A stretch of 64,000 nt of DNA from Oryzomonas japonica (GTDB lineage Bacteria; Desulfobacterota; Desulfuromonadia; Geobacterales; Pseudopelobacteraceae). The notes beneath the pieces are model-generated. The model was not told the DNA's origin. It was given only the letters and a program-made list of their open reading frames with translations, and made no database searches. Positions within the stretch are counted from its first letter, which is position 1, and each line of letters starts with the position of its first letter. The position numbers were made by a program, and so were the translations under genes. Of this stretch, positions 47,271 through 55,914 are shown piece after piece. The stretch lies in assembly GCF_008802365.1 (NCBI RefSeq), contig NZ_VZQZ01000002.1, positions 460,363-524,362 of the forward strand. Reading direction: 5' to 3'.

Positions 47271-48947
47271 TCACTTTTTAGTCCAGACATCCCTGAGGGT
47301 TACGATCCGGTTGAATACCGGTTTTCCCGGTTGCGAATCCACGGGATCAGGACGGAAATATCCCTGGCGTTCAAACTGGAAACGGGTCTCCAGGTCGGCA
47401 TCGGCCAGGCTTTTCTCCAGCTTGGCGGTCCCTATGACCTCAACGGAGAGCGGATTGAGAAACTGCTTGTAGTCTGCCCCGCCCCGGTCGGGATTCGGGT
47501 CGCTGAAGAGGCGGTCGAACAGGCGCACCTCGGCATCCATGGCATGGGCCCGGGAAACCCAGTGGATGGTGCCCTTGATCTTCCTGCCATCGGCAGCAGA
47601 GCCGCCCCTCGATGCGGGATCGTATTCGCAATGCACTTCGATTATGGCTCCGTTCTCGTCCTTGACCACACCGGTGCAGCGAACGATATAGGCGTAACGG
47701 AGGCGCACCTCGGAACCGGGGGTCATGCGGAAGAACCCTTTAGGCGGCTCCTCCATGAAGTCATCCTGTTCAATGAACAGCTCACGGGAAAAGGTAACCC
47801 GGTGGCTCCCCATCTCCGGCTTCTGGGGGTGGTTGGGGGCATCGAACTCCTCGGCCTGCCCTTCGGGGTAATTGTCGACCACGACCTTGAGCGGCCTGAG
47901 CACCGCCATGGCGCGGGGGGCACGCTCGTTCAGATCGGCGCGGACGCATTCCTCCAAAATGGACATATCGATCCAGGAATCGCTGCGCCCCACCCCGATC
48001 ATTTCGCAGAAGGCCCGAACAGCCTCGGGCGTATAGCCGCGCCGCCTGATGCCCATGAGAGTCGGCATGCGCGGGTCATCCCAGCCGCTGACGATCCCCA
48101 GGTTGACCAGTTCGTGGAGCTTGCGCTTGCTCATCACCGCATAGGTCAGATTGAGCCGGGCAAACTCGTATTGCCGCGGGCGACTCGGCACCGGCAGGTT
48201 GTCCAGGAACCACTCGTACAGCGGTTTGTGATCCTCGAACTCCAGGGTGCAGATGGAGTGGGTGATCCCCTCGATGGCATCCGATTGCCCATGGGTAAAG
48301 TCGTACATGGGATAGATGCACCAAGCGTCGCCCACGTGGGGATGGGTGGCGTGAATGATACGGTACAGCACCGGGTCGCGCAGGTTGATGTTGGGCGAGG
48401 CCATATCGATCTTCGCCCGGAGTACCTTGGCCCCGTCGGCGAATTCGCCGGCCCGCATGCGGCGGAACAGGTCAAGGTTTTCGTCCACGGAGCGGCTGCG
48501 CCAGGGGCTCTCCTTGCCTGGTTCGGTCAGGGTGCCGCGATAGGCACGCATCTCATCGGCGGTGAGGTCCTCCACATAGGCCTTGCCCTGCTGTATCAGG
48601 TACTCGGCCCATTGATAGAGTTGCTCGAAATATTCCGAGGCGCAGTACATATGCGTGCCCCAGTCAAAGCCGAGCCAGCGGACACTCTCCTTGATGGACT
48701 CGATGTACTCCATCTCCTCCTTGGCAGGATTGGTGTCGTCGAAACGCAGATGACAGCAGCCGCCGAAATCCCGCGCCAGCCCAAAGTTGATGCAGATGGA
48801 CTTGGCATGGCCGATATGCAGATAACCGTTGGGCTCCGGCGGGAAGCGGGTGACAATGGACGTATGCTTACCGCTTTTCAGGTCGTCCTCGATGATGGTA
48901 CGCAGAAAATTGTTGGCTACAGGTGTTGGTGTCGATTCGGTGGACAT
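47271..48947 (-). CDS. glnS: Glutaminyl-tRNA synthetase
   Basis: A class I synthetase of 558 residues. [15 protein letters not shown] carries the HIGH motif (44-47), VMSKRKL is the KMSKS equivalent near 270, and the C-terminal anticodon-binding barrel (about 340-550) is complete. It is a genuine GlnRS, not Glu[11 protein letters not shown]-like motif appears as [16 protein letters not shown] (near 75-90), as in E. coli. So this organism charges tRNA-Gln directly. An upstream inverted-repeat element separates it from miaB. Confidence 0.93.
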   Translation of the reverse strand: MSTESTPTPVANNFLRTIIEDDLKSGKHTSIVTRFPPEPNGYLHIGHAKSICINFGLARDFGGCCHLRFDDTNPAKEEMEYIESIKESVRWLGFDWGTHMYCASEYFEQLYQWAEYLIQQGKAYVEDLTADEMRAYRGTLTEPGKESPWRSRSVDENLDLFRRMRAGEFADGAKVLRAKIDMASPNINLRDPVLYRIIHATHPHVGDAWCIYPMYDFTHGQSDAIEGITHSICTLEFEDHKPLYEWFLDNLPVPSRPRQYEFARLNLTYAVMSKRKLHELVNLGIVSGWDDPRMPTLMGIRRRGYTPEAVRAFCEMIGVGRSDSWIDMSILEECVRADLNERAPRAMAVLRPLKVVVDNYPEGQAEEFDAPNHPQKPEMGSHRVTFSRELFIEQDDFMEEPPKGFFRMTPGSEVRLRYAYIVRCTGVVKDENGAIIEVHCEYDPASRGGSAADGRKIKGTIHWVSRAHAMDAEVRLFDRLFSDPNPDRGGADYKQFLNPLSVEVIGTAKLEKSLADADLETRFQFERQGYFRPDPVDSQPGKPVFNRIVTLRDVWTKK

Positions 48948-48976
48948 GATTGCCTCTCAAATTCAAAATGACTTCT

Positions 48977-49125
48977 GCCACAGAGACACGGAGGCGCGGA
49001 GAAATCCATAGGCGTTTTACCGAAATAAACAGGATAACATCTTAAAACTGTTTTGAAAAATCAAAAATCTTTATCCCGTTCATTCCTGACCTTGGTCTTT
49101 TCCCTGTGTCCCATGTCTCTGTGGC
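48977..49125. repeat. 149-bp inverted-repeat element (GCCACAGAGACA ends)
   Basis: A perfect 12-bp inverted repeat, GCCACAGAGACA (48977-48988) and TGTCTCTGTGGC (49114-49125), bounds an AT-rich core that has no open frame. Ends of this CCACAGAGACAC type are common as short intergenic repeats in many proteobacterial genomes. It fills the gap between the glnS start (48947) and the miaB stop (49136). Confidence 0.7.
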
Positions 49126-49135
49126 GGATTTATGG

Positions 49136-50461
49136 TTACGGGTTTTGCGCTAATTCCCCCAGCAGCGAGTTCTGGTAGGCCGCCACGATGCGCACCGTGA
49201 CGAAGCTCCCGATCTGGGCGGGATCACCCGGGAAATTGACGATCCTGCCGCTCTCCGCCTTGCCGGATACCTGGCCGGGCCGCTTCCCTTCCCCTTCAAC
49301 CAGGAGTTCCTGGAGCGTGCCGAGATATGACCGGTTGATCTCGAGGGTGATACGTCGTTGCAGCGCCAGCAGGCGTTCCAGGCGCTCTACCTTTTGCTCC
49401 CGGGAGAGCTCCTCTGGCAGTTCCGCGGCCTTGGTGCCGGGGCGCGCTGAATAGACAAACAAAAAAAGGTCGGCATAGCGAACCTCTTCCATCAGAGTCA
49501 GGGTCTGCTCGAAATCCGCCTCGCTCTCGCCGGGAAAGCCGACGATCATATCGCCGGTGATGGCGATGCCGGGTCGGGCCGCCTTGAGGGCGCGAATCCG
49601 GTCCAGGTAGGCCGCGCGGGAATAGCCCCGGTTCATGCGGGACAGCATTACATCGCTGCCCGACTGGGCCGGCAGGTGAACTTGGCCGCACAGCTTGGGC
49701 ACATCCGCAAAACAGGCGATCAGTTCATCGGACATATCCTTGGGATGGGAGGTGGTAAAGCGAACCCGGCGAATGCCCTCCACGCCGGCAACCTGCCTAA
49801 TCAATTGGGCAAAAGTCGGCTCGTTGGCGCTCTTGAGACCGTAGGAGTTAACATTCTGGCCGAGCAGCACCACTTCCTGAACGCCTTCATCGGCGAGTTG
49901 CCTGACCTCGCCAAGGATATCGGCCGCGCGTCGGCTGATTTCACGGCCCCGTACATAGGGCACGATACAATAGGAACAAAAATTGTCACACCCCTGCATG
50001 ACGGTCACGAAACGGCTCAAGCGGCTCGCCCCCTTGACCGGGGGGAACAGGTCGAGGCGCTGGTCGTTATCGATAAAGGCCGTCTCGCAACGCCGCTCGC
50101 CTTTTTCCGCGCCCCGCACCATGTCGGGGAGCAGGTGCAGGTTATGGGTGCCGAACACCAGATCGAGGAAGGGGAACTTCTGCAAAAGGTGGTCCCCCTC
50201 CTGCTGGGCCACACAGCCGCCGACCCCCAGAATAAGACCGCTGTGCGCCTTTTTCAGGCTGCGGTAATGGCTGAGGCGCTTGTAGACCTTTTCCTCCGCT
50301 CCCCCCCGGACACTACAGGTATTGAGCAGGATCATGTCCGCATCCGCAGGCACCGTCGTCGGTCTATATCCCAAATCGGCCAGCATGGTGACGATCCGCT
50401 CGGAATCGTTCACATTCATCTGGCAGCCGAAGGTTTCAATAAAGAGATATTTTTCGTTCAT
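49136..50461 (-). CDS. miaB: tRNA-2-methylthio-N6-dimethylallyladenosine synthase MiaB
   Basis: A radical-SAM methylthiotransferase that adds the ms2 group to i6A37 of tRNAs. N-terminal UPF0004 domain (FIETFGCQMNVNDSERI, with the first Cys cluster), radical-SAM core with CDNFCSYC (near 155-162) and a TRAM domain at the C-terminus (about 380-440). 441 residues from ATG 50461; a TTG at 50485 with a poorer ribosome site is the alternative. Confidence 0.93.
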   Translation of the reverse strand: MNEKYLFIETFGCQMNVNDSERIVTMLADLGYRPTTVPADADMILLNTCSVRGGAEEKVYKRLSHYRSLKKAHSGLILGVGGCVAQQEGDHLLQKFPFLDLVFGTHNLHLLPDMVRGAEKGERRCETAFIDNDQRLDLFPPVKGASRLSRFVTVMQGCDNFCSYCIVPYVRGREISRRAADILGEVRQLADEGVQEVVLLGQNVNSYGLKSANEPTFAQLIRQVAGVEGIRRVRFTTSHPKDMSDELIACFADVPKLCGQVHLPAQSGSDVMLSRMNRGYSRAAYLDRIRALKAARPGIAITGDMIVGFPGESEADFEQTLTLMEEVRYADLFLFVYSARPGTKAAELPEELSREQKVERLERLLALQRRITLEINRSYLGTLQELLVEGEGKRPGQVSGKAESGRIVNFPGDPAQIGSFVTVRIVAAYQNSLLGELAQNP

Positions 50462-50705
50462 GGTGAAGTGATTGGTTATACGCAATTAATACCTGCAAAG
50501 TCAATTAAATTGGGAAATTGACGCTGTTCCGGGCCGGGGCTGCACAACACATCCCTGTTGCCGTTCGTGCGGGTATCACCGATTGGCAGAATGCCGCCCC
50601 ATCAGCCAGACGGTATACAGCCGCCCCCCCATGGAATTATGTTTAAGTTTTAGGACATCTTCGCTACTATTGAATCCGAATCCAGCATTTACCAGGAGAA
50701 AGAGC

Positions 50706-51869
50706 ATGCCAAAGGTACTGATTCCGTTAGCCGAAGGTTTTGAAGAGCTTGAAGCCGTTACAATCATCGACGTACTCCGCAGGGCCGGGATCGAAGTCGT
50801 CACGGCCGGCCTGCATCCGGGGCCGGTGACCAGCACCCGCAAGGTCGCCGTCATACCCGATACGACCATCGATACCGCCCGGGCCGACGAATTCGACATG
50901 ATCATCCTTCCCGGCGGCCAGCCGGGCAGCGACAACCTCAATTCCGACATCCGGATAGACAAACTGCTCAAGGATTTCCACGCAGCCGGCAAGCCCCTCG
51001 GCGCCATTTGCGCCGCACCGATCGTGCTCGCCAGCGCCGGCCTGCTCAACGGCCGGCAGGCGACCTCCTACCCCACGTACCGGGAAAGGCTTGGCGGGGC
51101 ATACTACCTCGACAAGGCAGTGGTGAACGATGGAAAATTCATTACCAGCCAGGGGCCGGGCACGGCACTCCCCTTTGCCCTGGCCGTCGTTTCCCGGCTG
51201 GCCGGCAACCACGCTTCGGAAGATGTCGCCAGGGCCATGCTGGTCAGCGATGCCATGGATGACGAAGTATGGGATCAACGCCTGTTCAACAGTACCATCC
51301 AGGCGCTGGTGGGGGCCCTGGAATTGAAGGACACCTATACCCAGGGGCATGCAAAACGGGTTACCGAATACTCCCTCAGCATCGGCTCCAAGCTGAAACT
51401 TTCCGAAGCCAAGCTGCGCGACCTGTACCTTGGCGCCATTCTCCACGATATCGGCAAGGCCGGCACCGAGGACGATCTGCTCAACAAGCCGGGACGCCTC
51501 AATCGGCGAGAGGAGACCCTCATCCGGGAACACCCCCTCAAGGGCACGCTCTTTATCGTGGGGATCGAAAGCCTGAGCCACATCGTACCGACCATCCTGC
51601 ACCATCACGAGCGTTGGGACGGCAGCGGCTACCCTGGCCGCCTCAAGGGTGAGCAGATCCCGCTCCACGCCCGCATCGTCAGCATAGCCGACGCCTTCGA
51701 TGCCATGCTCTCCGTCCGTTCCTACCGGCCGGCCCAGGAAAAAGAGGCCGCCATCCGGGAGCTGCAAGAGCAGAAGGGGGCCCAATTCGACCCGTTCCTG
51801 GTGGACGTCTTTATCGAGTGCCTGAACGAAGCACCTTTTGAAATCAAGGATTTCAGCTACTACTTTTAG
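50706..51869 (+). CDS. DJ-1/ThiJ domain fused to an HD-GYP domain
   Basis: A 387-residue fusion. Residues 1-183 are a DJ-1/PfpI domain: EGFEELEAV (E16 equals the DJ-1 catalytic Glu) and nucleophile C102 in GAICAAP. Residues about 195-385 are a complete HD-GYP phosphodiesterase domain: H215, HDIGK (247-251), HHHERWDGSGYP (299-310) and ADAFDAM. HD-GYP domains hydrolyse c-di-GMP to GMP. The two are joined in one continuous frame, with no stop codon or frame shift between them; the start at 50706 has CAGGAG eight bases upstream. A longer upstream frame is not family-like. It is the only plus-strand gene in this stretch and converges with and overlaps the 3' end of the metal-transporter permease by 17 bases. 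Confidence 0.93.
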   Translation: MPKVLIPLAEGFEELEAVTIIDVLRRAGIEVVTAGLHPGPVTSTRKVAVIPDTTIDTARADEFDMIILPGGQPGSDNLNSDIRIDKLLKDFHAAGKPLGAICAAPIVLASAGLLNGRQATSYPTYRERLGGAYYLDKAVVNDGKFITSQGPGTALPFALAVVSRLAGNHASEDVARAMLVSDAMDDEVWDQRLFNSTIQALVGALELKDTYTQGHAKRVTEYSLSIGSKLKLSEAKLRDLYLGAILHDIGKAGTEDDLLNKPGRLNRREETLIREHPLKGTLFIVGIESLSHIVPTILHHHERWDGSGYPGRLKGEQIPLHARIVSIADAFDAMLSVRSYRPAQEKEAAIRELQEQKGAQFDPFLVDVFIECLNEAPFEIKDFSYYF

Positions 51870-52686
51870 GCTGCAAGCAGCGTCGGGCGAGGAAGGCCAG
51901 GCCGAAAAAGGCCAGATTGAGCAGTACGATCATCGCACTGGTGGGCAGGTTGGTGGCGAACGACAGGAAAATGCCGGCCACGACCGAGCAGCCCCCCTGA
52001 AGGGCCGCCAGGACAACGCAGGATTTGAAGCTGCGGGCCAGCTGCAGGGCCGACACCGCCGGCAGGATCAAGAGCGACGAAATCAGCATGATCCCCACCA
52101 GTTTCATCGCCAGGACCACCGACAGGGCCGTCAGCAACACCAGCACCGCATTGATGGTGGCGGTCCGTATGCCGGAAACCCGGGCCAACTCCTCATCGAA
52201 GGCGATGGCGAGCAGGTCGTTGAAAAAGAGGGACAACAGCAGCATCACCACGCAGAACAGCACGGCGGCAATGCCCACCTCCTGGGAGGTTATGGAGAGG
52301 ATATTGCCGAACAGGTAGCTCAGCAGGTCGACGTTGTACCCGCCCCCCGCGCTCGCCAGAATGATACCCGCCGAAATCCCCAGCGCTGACACGATGCCGA
52401 TGGCACTGTCGCCGCTCAGGCGCGCCTTTTCCGTCAGTTTGAGGATGCCCAGCGACGAGAGCAGTACGACCGGCAGCGACACCAGCAGGGCCGAGGCGGA
52501 ATAGAGTTTGAGCGACAGGGCGATGGCGGTGCCGCCGAAGGTGACATGGGCCAGGCCGTCCCCGATCAGGGAAAGCCGCCGCAGCACGAGGAACACGCCC
52601 AGCACCGAACAGAGCACGGCGATCAGCGTCCCCGCCAGAAGTGCCCGCTGGATGAAACCGTATGAGAGTATTTCAATGAAATCCAT
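51853..52686 (-). CDS. znuB: ABC-3 family metal transporter permease (ZnuB-like)
   Basis: A 277-residue inner-membrane permease of the ABC-3 family for zinc, manganese or iron. Eight or so hydrophobic helices, the LSLIGDGLAHVTFGG loop and DELARVSGI are characteristic. It is the third gene of fur-ATPase-permease and its 3' end overlaps the convergent DJ-1/HD-GYP gene. Metal specificity is inferred from the Fur/Zur-type neighbour and not proven. Confidence 0.87.
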   Translation of the reverse strand: MDFIEILSYGFIQRALLAGTLIAVLCSVLGVFLVLRRLSLIGDGLAHVTFGGTAIALSLKLYSASALLVSLPVVLLSSLGILKLTEKARLSGDSAIGIVSALGISAGIILASAGGGYNVDLLSYLFGNILSITSQEVGIAAVLFCVVMLLLSLFFNDLLAIAFDEELARVSGIRTATINAVLVLLTALSVVLAMKLVGIMLISSLLILPAVSALQLARSFKSCVVLAALQGGCSVVAGIFLSFATNLPTSAMIVLLNLAFFGLAFLARRCLQPKSSS

Positions 52687-52692
52687 GGGTCG

Positions 52693-53445
52693 TTAATGCC
52701 TGTGGCACATCAGGTGTTGGGAATACTCGCCAAACAGGGCGGACATATCCGTGGAGCGGCAGAATTCCTCGAAATTGCCGTAAAAGAGCATGCGCTTATC
52801 CAGATACAGCATCTTCGAGGCGTATTTCCCGATGGCGCCGGTATCATGGGTCACCAGGAGTACCGTAACCTGCCGGGAACGGTTTATCTCCCCCATCAGG
52901 GAGTAGAAGCGTTCGCGCATCTCAGGGTCGAGCGCCGCGGTCGGCTCGTCCAGGATCAACAGATCCGGGTTGTTGACCAGGGCGCGGGCCAGAAGAACGC
53001 GCTGTTGCTGACCGCCGGAAAGTTCACCTATCAGTTTAGACCGTATATCGCAAATATCTAATTGTTCAAGGATGGCATCGACCTTCGTTCTGTCGAAAGC
53101 GGTCAACCGGCGGGGGAAGCGCTTCAACGACAGGAGGCCGAGTCCGACCGTTTCAGCCACGGTGGCCGGGAATATGGGGTTGAGCAGATGCAGGCTTTGG
53201 GGAAGATACCCGATCCGGCCCCAGGCGTTGAAACGGCTGCACGGCACGCCGAACAGGGAGGCAGCGCCGTCGCTGATGGCGCTTAATCCCATCAATGCGC
53301 GCACCAGCGTGCTCTTGCCCGAGCCGTTGGGGCCGACAATCCCGACGTAATCGCCCGCCTCCACCGAAATGGAAATATCCTCCAGCACCCGGCCTGTCCG
53401 ATAACTGCAACAGAGCCGCTCCGTCCTGACTATTTCGTCCGGCAT
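52693..53445 (-). CDS. znuC: Metal ABC transporter ATP-binding protein (ZnuC-like)
   Basis: The ATPase of the metal transporter, 250 residues: Walker A GPNGSGKST, signature LSGGQQQR, Walker B LLILDEPT, and switch His in VTHD. The ATG at 53445 follows seven G; it lies inside the end of the fur gene (16-base overlap). Longer frame starts up to 53601 would lie mostly inside fur. No periplasmic metal-binding protein gene is adjacent. Confidence 0.9.
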   Translation of the reverse strand: MPDEIVRTERLCCSYRTGRVLEDISISVEAGDYVGIVGPNGSGKSTLVRALMGLSAISDGAASLFGVPCSRFNAWGRIGYLPQSLHLLNPIFPATVAETVGLGLLSLKRFPRRLTAFDRTKVDAILEQLDICDIRSKLIGELSGGQQQRVLLARALVNNPDLLILDEPTAALDPEMRERFYSLMGEINRSRQVTVLLVTHDTGAIGKYASKMLYLDKRMLFYGNFEEFCRSTDMSALFGEYSQHLMCHRH

Positions 53446-53885
53446 GCCGCCCCCCCACGCGGGGTGCTGCAGGTAGCGCACACCCCATTGATCTGAAGGA
53501 TATGGGACGTTACCCGCCCGCCCGAGCGCTGGACCGCATCGAGTGTCCCCTCGCCGAGTGCGCACTGCCCCAGGTCCTCCACCCGCCGGCAGGACTCGCA
53601 AACAAAATGGTGATGGTGGTGGTCCTGATTGGCGCAGAGAAAATAGTACTGCTTGCGGTCAGCCAAGAAGATGCGGGTAATGACACCGGCCTCGGCCAGT
53701 TCATCGAGGATGCGGTACACCGTGGGCAAGCCGATGCTGTCCACCCGGTCCTTGATGCGGTGCCAGACCTCATCGGCGGAGAGATAGAGCGGCTCGCTTC
53801 CCAGGCAACACATAACCTCCAGCCGCTTGGGAGTGACCTTCATATTAAGCCGCTTGAGGATGTCACGCCCCTGTTCTCTGTTCAT
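53430..53885 (-). CDS. Fur-family metalloregulator (Zur-like)
   Basis: A 151-residue Fur-family repressor. The winged helix (about 1-85) ends in YRILDELAEAGVI, and the dimer domain has the His-rich HHHHHFVCESC (near 94-104) and a second CATC pair near 138, giving the structural Zn(Cys)4 site. It heads an operon with a ZnuC/ZnuB-like transporter, so Zur is more likely than Fur or PerR. A 19-bp near-perfect inverted repeat immediately upstream suggests autoregulation. Confidence 0.88.
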   Translation of the reverse strand: MNREQGRDILKRLNMKVTPKRLEVMCCLGSEPLYLSADEVWHRIKDRVDSIGLPTVYRILDELAEAGVITRIFLADRKQYYFLCANQDHHHHHFVCESCRRVEDLGQCALGEGTLDAVQRSGGRVTSHILQINGVCATCSTPRGGAACRTK

Positions 53886-53904
53886 AAAGAATTATCCACA
53901 ATTA

Positions 53905-53923
53905 AATGAAAATTATTTTTATT
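53905..53923 (-). promoter_or_regulatory. Candidate Fur/Zur operator
   Basis: AATGAAAAT-T-ATTTTTATT: a 9-1-9 inverted repeat with one mismatch, centred about 29 bases upstream of the regulator's ATG. The size and AT content match Fur-family boxes (7-1-7). It would place the metal-transporter operon under control of its own first gene. Confidence 0.55.
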
Positions 53924-54021
53924 TATACGCGATAGTAACCCGTACGTCAAGCGGAAGCGCGCTTCTGGTGAAATATCGTCTGATTTCGATTAGATATGGG
54001 GGGAGCACCCAGAGGGAGAGG

Positions 54022-54063
54022 TTTGGGGCGAGTGTCCGGTTCATTCCGGATACTCGCCCCAAA
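54022..54063. terminator. Strong hairpin downstream of the ABC transporter operon
   Basis: A stem TTTGGGGCGAGTGTCCGG / CCGGATACTCGCCCCAAA (54022-54039 and 54046-54063) with one G-T pair and a six-base loop. It lies between the ABC ATPase 3' end (54120) and the fur start (53885). No T tract follows on either strand beyond three T, so it may be a transcript end, a pause or a repeat. Confidence 0.55.
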
Positions 54064-54119
54064 TAAATTGGTAGCAGTGATTCCACACAGGGACAATGAG
54101 CTTATAAGGACGTTACCGG

Positions 54120-55034
54120 CTATTTCCCCTTTCCCACGATTTCCAGGAAGAAGCTCTCCAGATCCTTGCGCTTTGTTTCGACCAGGGTGACCTCCACCGA
54201 ATGTTGTCCGGCCAGTGCCATAAATTCATTGAAGCCCGCCACCGGTACAAAGTACTCAATAAAGGTTTCATTCGTGCGTGCAACGGCAAAACCGCCCAGG
54301 GCTTCATGGTTTCCCCGGCTCAGCCGGGTCTGCACCATGTACCCCTCGATCCCTTGCCGCACGATATTCTCGACGCTGTCCAGGGCCTCGAGCTGTCCCT
54401 TGACGATCACCCCTACCCTATCGCAGACCTTTTCCACATCATCGGTGATATGGGTGCTGAAGAAGACACTCTTGCCCCGCTTCTTCAGGTCAAGGATAAT
54501 ATCCTTCACTAATGCCCTGCCGATGGGGTCGAGCCCGCTCATGGGCTCATCCAGGATATACAGGTCGGGATCGTGGATCATGGTTTGCGCCAGCCCGACC
54601 CGCTGCACCATACCCTTGCTGTAGCCGCGCATGGGACGTTTGCGGGCATCCCACAATTCGAGCTGCTTCAGCGTTTCGTCCGCCCGGCGGGTCAAGAGGG
54701 CTTCCGGCATTTTGAACGTCTTACCCACAAACCGGAGATACTCCTCGGCGGTCAGGTAATCGTAAAAGGCGGGATTTTCCGGCAGGAAACCGATCTTGGC
54801 CCGTGACGCAACGCTGCCGATCTGCTCGCCCATGATGGCTGCCGTACCGGCCGTCGGCCGAATCAGCCCCATCAGGCACTTGATGGTCGTGCTCTTACCG
54901 GCACCGTTGGGGCCGAGGAAGCCGAAGATTTCGCCTTGGGCGATTTTAAGATCAATCCCCTTCAGAGCATCGACCTTTGTCATTCGCTTGCCGGTAAACT
55001 GTTTGCAAAGCCCCGTTATATCAATGACGTTCAT
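54120..55034 (-). CDS. ABC transporter ATP-binding protein of the pilin locus
   Basis: A 304-residue DrrA/CcmA-type ATPase: Walker A GPNGAGKST, signature YSKGMVQRV, Walker B YILDEPMSG, DPIGR D-loop, and a C-terminal extension (about 225-304) typical of ABC-2 export ATPases. ATG at 55034 has AGGAG seven bases upstream; a longer frame starts at 55049. The start overlaps the previous gene's end by 14 bases. It is the last of four genes reading away from the terminator after pilA-C; the equivalents in G. sulfurreducens lie in the same order after pilA. Confidence 0.88.
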   Translation of the reverse strand: MNVIDITGLCKQFTGKRMTKVDALKGIDLKIAQGEIFGFLGPNGAGKSTTIKCLMGLIRPTAGTAAIMGEQIGSVASRAKIGFLPENPAFYDYLTAEEYLRFVGKTFKMPEALLTRRADETLKQLELWDARKRPMRGYSKGMVQRVGLAQTMIHDPDLYILDEPMSGLDPIGRALVKDIILDLKKRGKSVFFSTHITDDVEKVCDRVGVIVKGQLEALDSVENIVRQGIEGYMVQTRLSRGNHEALGGFAVARTNETFIEYFVPVAGFNEFMALAGQHSVEVTLVETKRKDLESFFLEIVGKGK

Positions 55035-55911
55035 TAACATCTCCTGCATTTTTCAGACTTTTATTCTTCACCTTCGCAAAGGCATATTTGCTGGTGGTAG
55101 CGACCTTCCCATCACCCTCCAGGTAAAACTCCCCGCCATAGGGGTCCCTGGGAGGTGGCGAAAGGAATCCGCCGGAAACAAGTTGCCCGATCATTGCCGG
55201 TATGGCTCCCCGCGATTCTCGATAGTGGTCACGGGCGACTTCAATGCGGTGAGCCTCCTGGAAGGCAGTCAAACGGATCTGATAATTCTTTTTCAGCGCC
55301 GGGTTATGCTCCCCCTTGACCATGGCCGACAGGTAGCCTATGGCCAACTCCGTCTGCCCAGACTCCTGCATATAGCGTCCGGCCAGAAGCTTGGACAGGT
55401 CGGAACCTGAAAGCTCGCCGGCGCGTTGATAATATCCGGCTGCCGCGGCATAGTCCTTCAAAAAGAACGCACTGTTGAACCCGGCAAAAAATGGAAGACA
55501 CCAATCCCAGGTGCGGTACTTCATGCCATAATCCAGAAGATCGTTGGCCAGCTTATACTGCTTGACATCCCAAGTCAGAAAACTTTGGGCAAAATAATAG
55601 GCGTCCATATTGTAAGGATCGAGCTTGACGGCGCCATGCAACAGGCGGGACATGGACATGTAGTCAGGCGGGATTGCAAGCTGGCTCTCCGACTTTTCAA
55701 CGAGTCCGCCGAAATAGATCAGAACCTTCAGCACCAAGGACGCCGCCACCAGTTCTTTCTGGTCGGCGGCAATGGTCTTAAACGCCGGAACCGAGGGGAC
55801 ATAGCCCAGTTTTTCCACAAACGGCTTGTTATGGAGATATGTTGTAAAAGGAAGTATCAGGATACCGTACAGGATCAGGCCGATCAACGTGACAGAGGCT
55901 GTTTTGATCAT
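55021..55911 (-). CDS. Membrane-anchored TPR-like protein of the pilin locus
   Basis: A 296-residue protein with one N-terminal membrane helix (residues 7-27) and a periplasmic all-helical region with TPR-like units (YAAAAGYYQRAGELSGSD, HGAVKLDPYNMDAYYFAQ). No enzymatic motif is visible. Tightly packed between the ABC permease and ATPase (three bases after the permease, overlapping the ATPase by 14). Probably part of the same export or assembly complex; function unknown. Confidence 0.7.
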   Translation of the reverse strand: MIKTASVTLIGLILYGILILPFTTYLHNKPFVEKLGYVPSVPAFKTIAADQKELVAASLVLKVLIYFGGLVEKSESQLAIPPDYMSMSRLLHGAVKLDPYNMDAYYFAQSFLTWDVKQYKLANDLLDYGMKYRTWDWCLPFFAGFNSAFFLKDYAAAAGYYQRAGELSGSDLSKLLAGRYMQESGQTELAIGYLSAMVKGEHNPALKKNYQIRLTAFQEAHRIEVARDHYRESRGAIPAMIGQLVSGGFLSPPPRDPYGGEFYLEGDGKVATTSKYAFAKVKNKSLKNAGDVNERH

Positions 55912-55914
55912 CGA

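Noticed and set aside
50486-50705. Promoter for the DJ-1/HD-GYP gene (TTTAAG-17-TACTAT near 50650)
   Set aside because: Only three of six bases match at -35; too weak to list.
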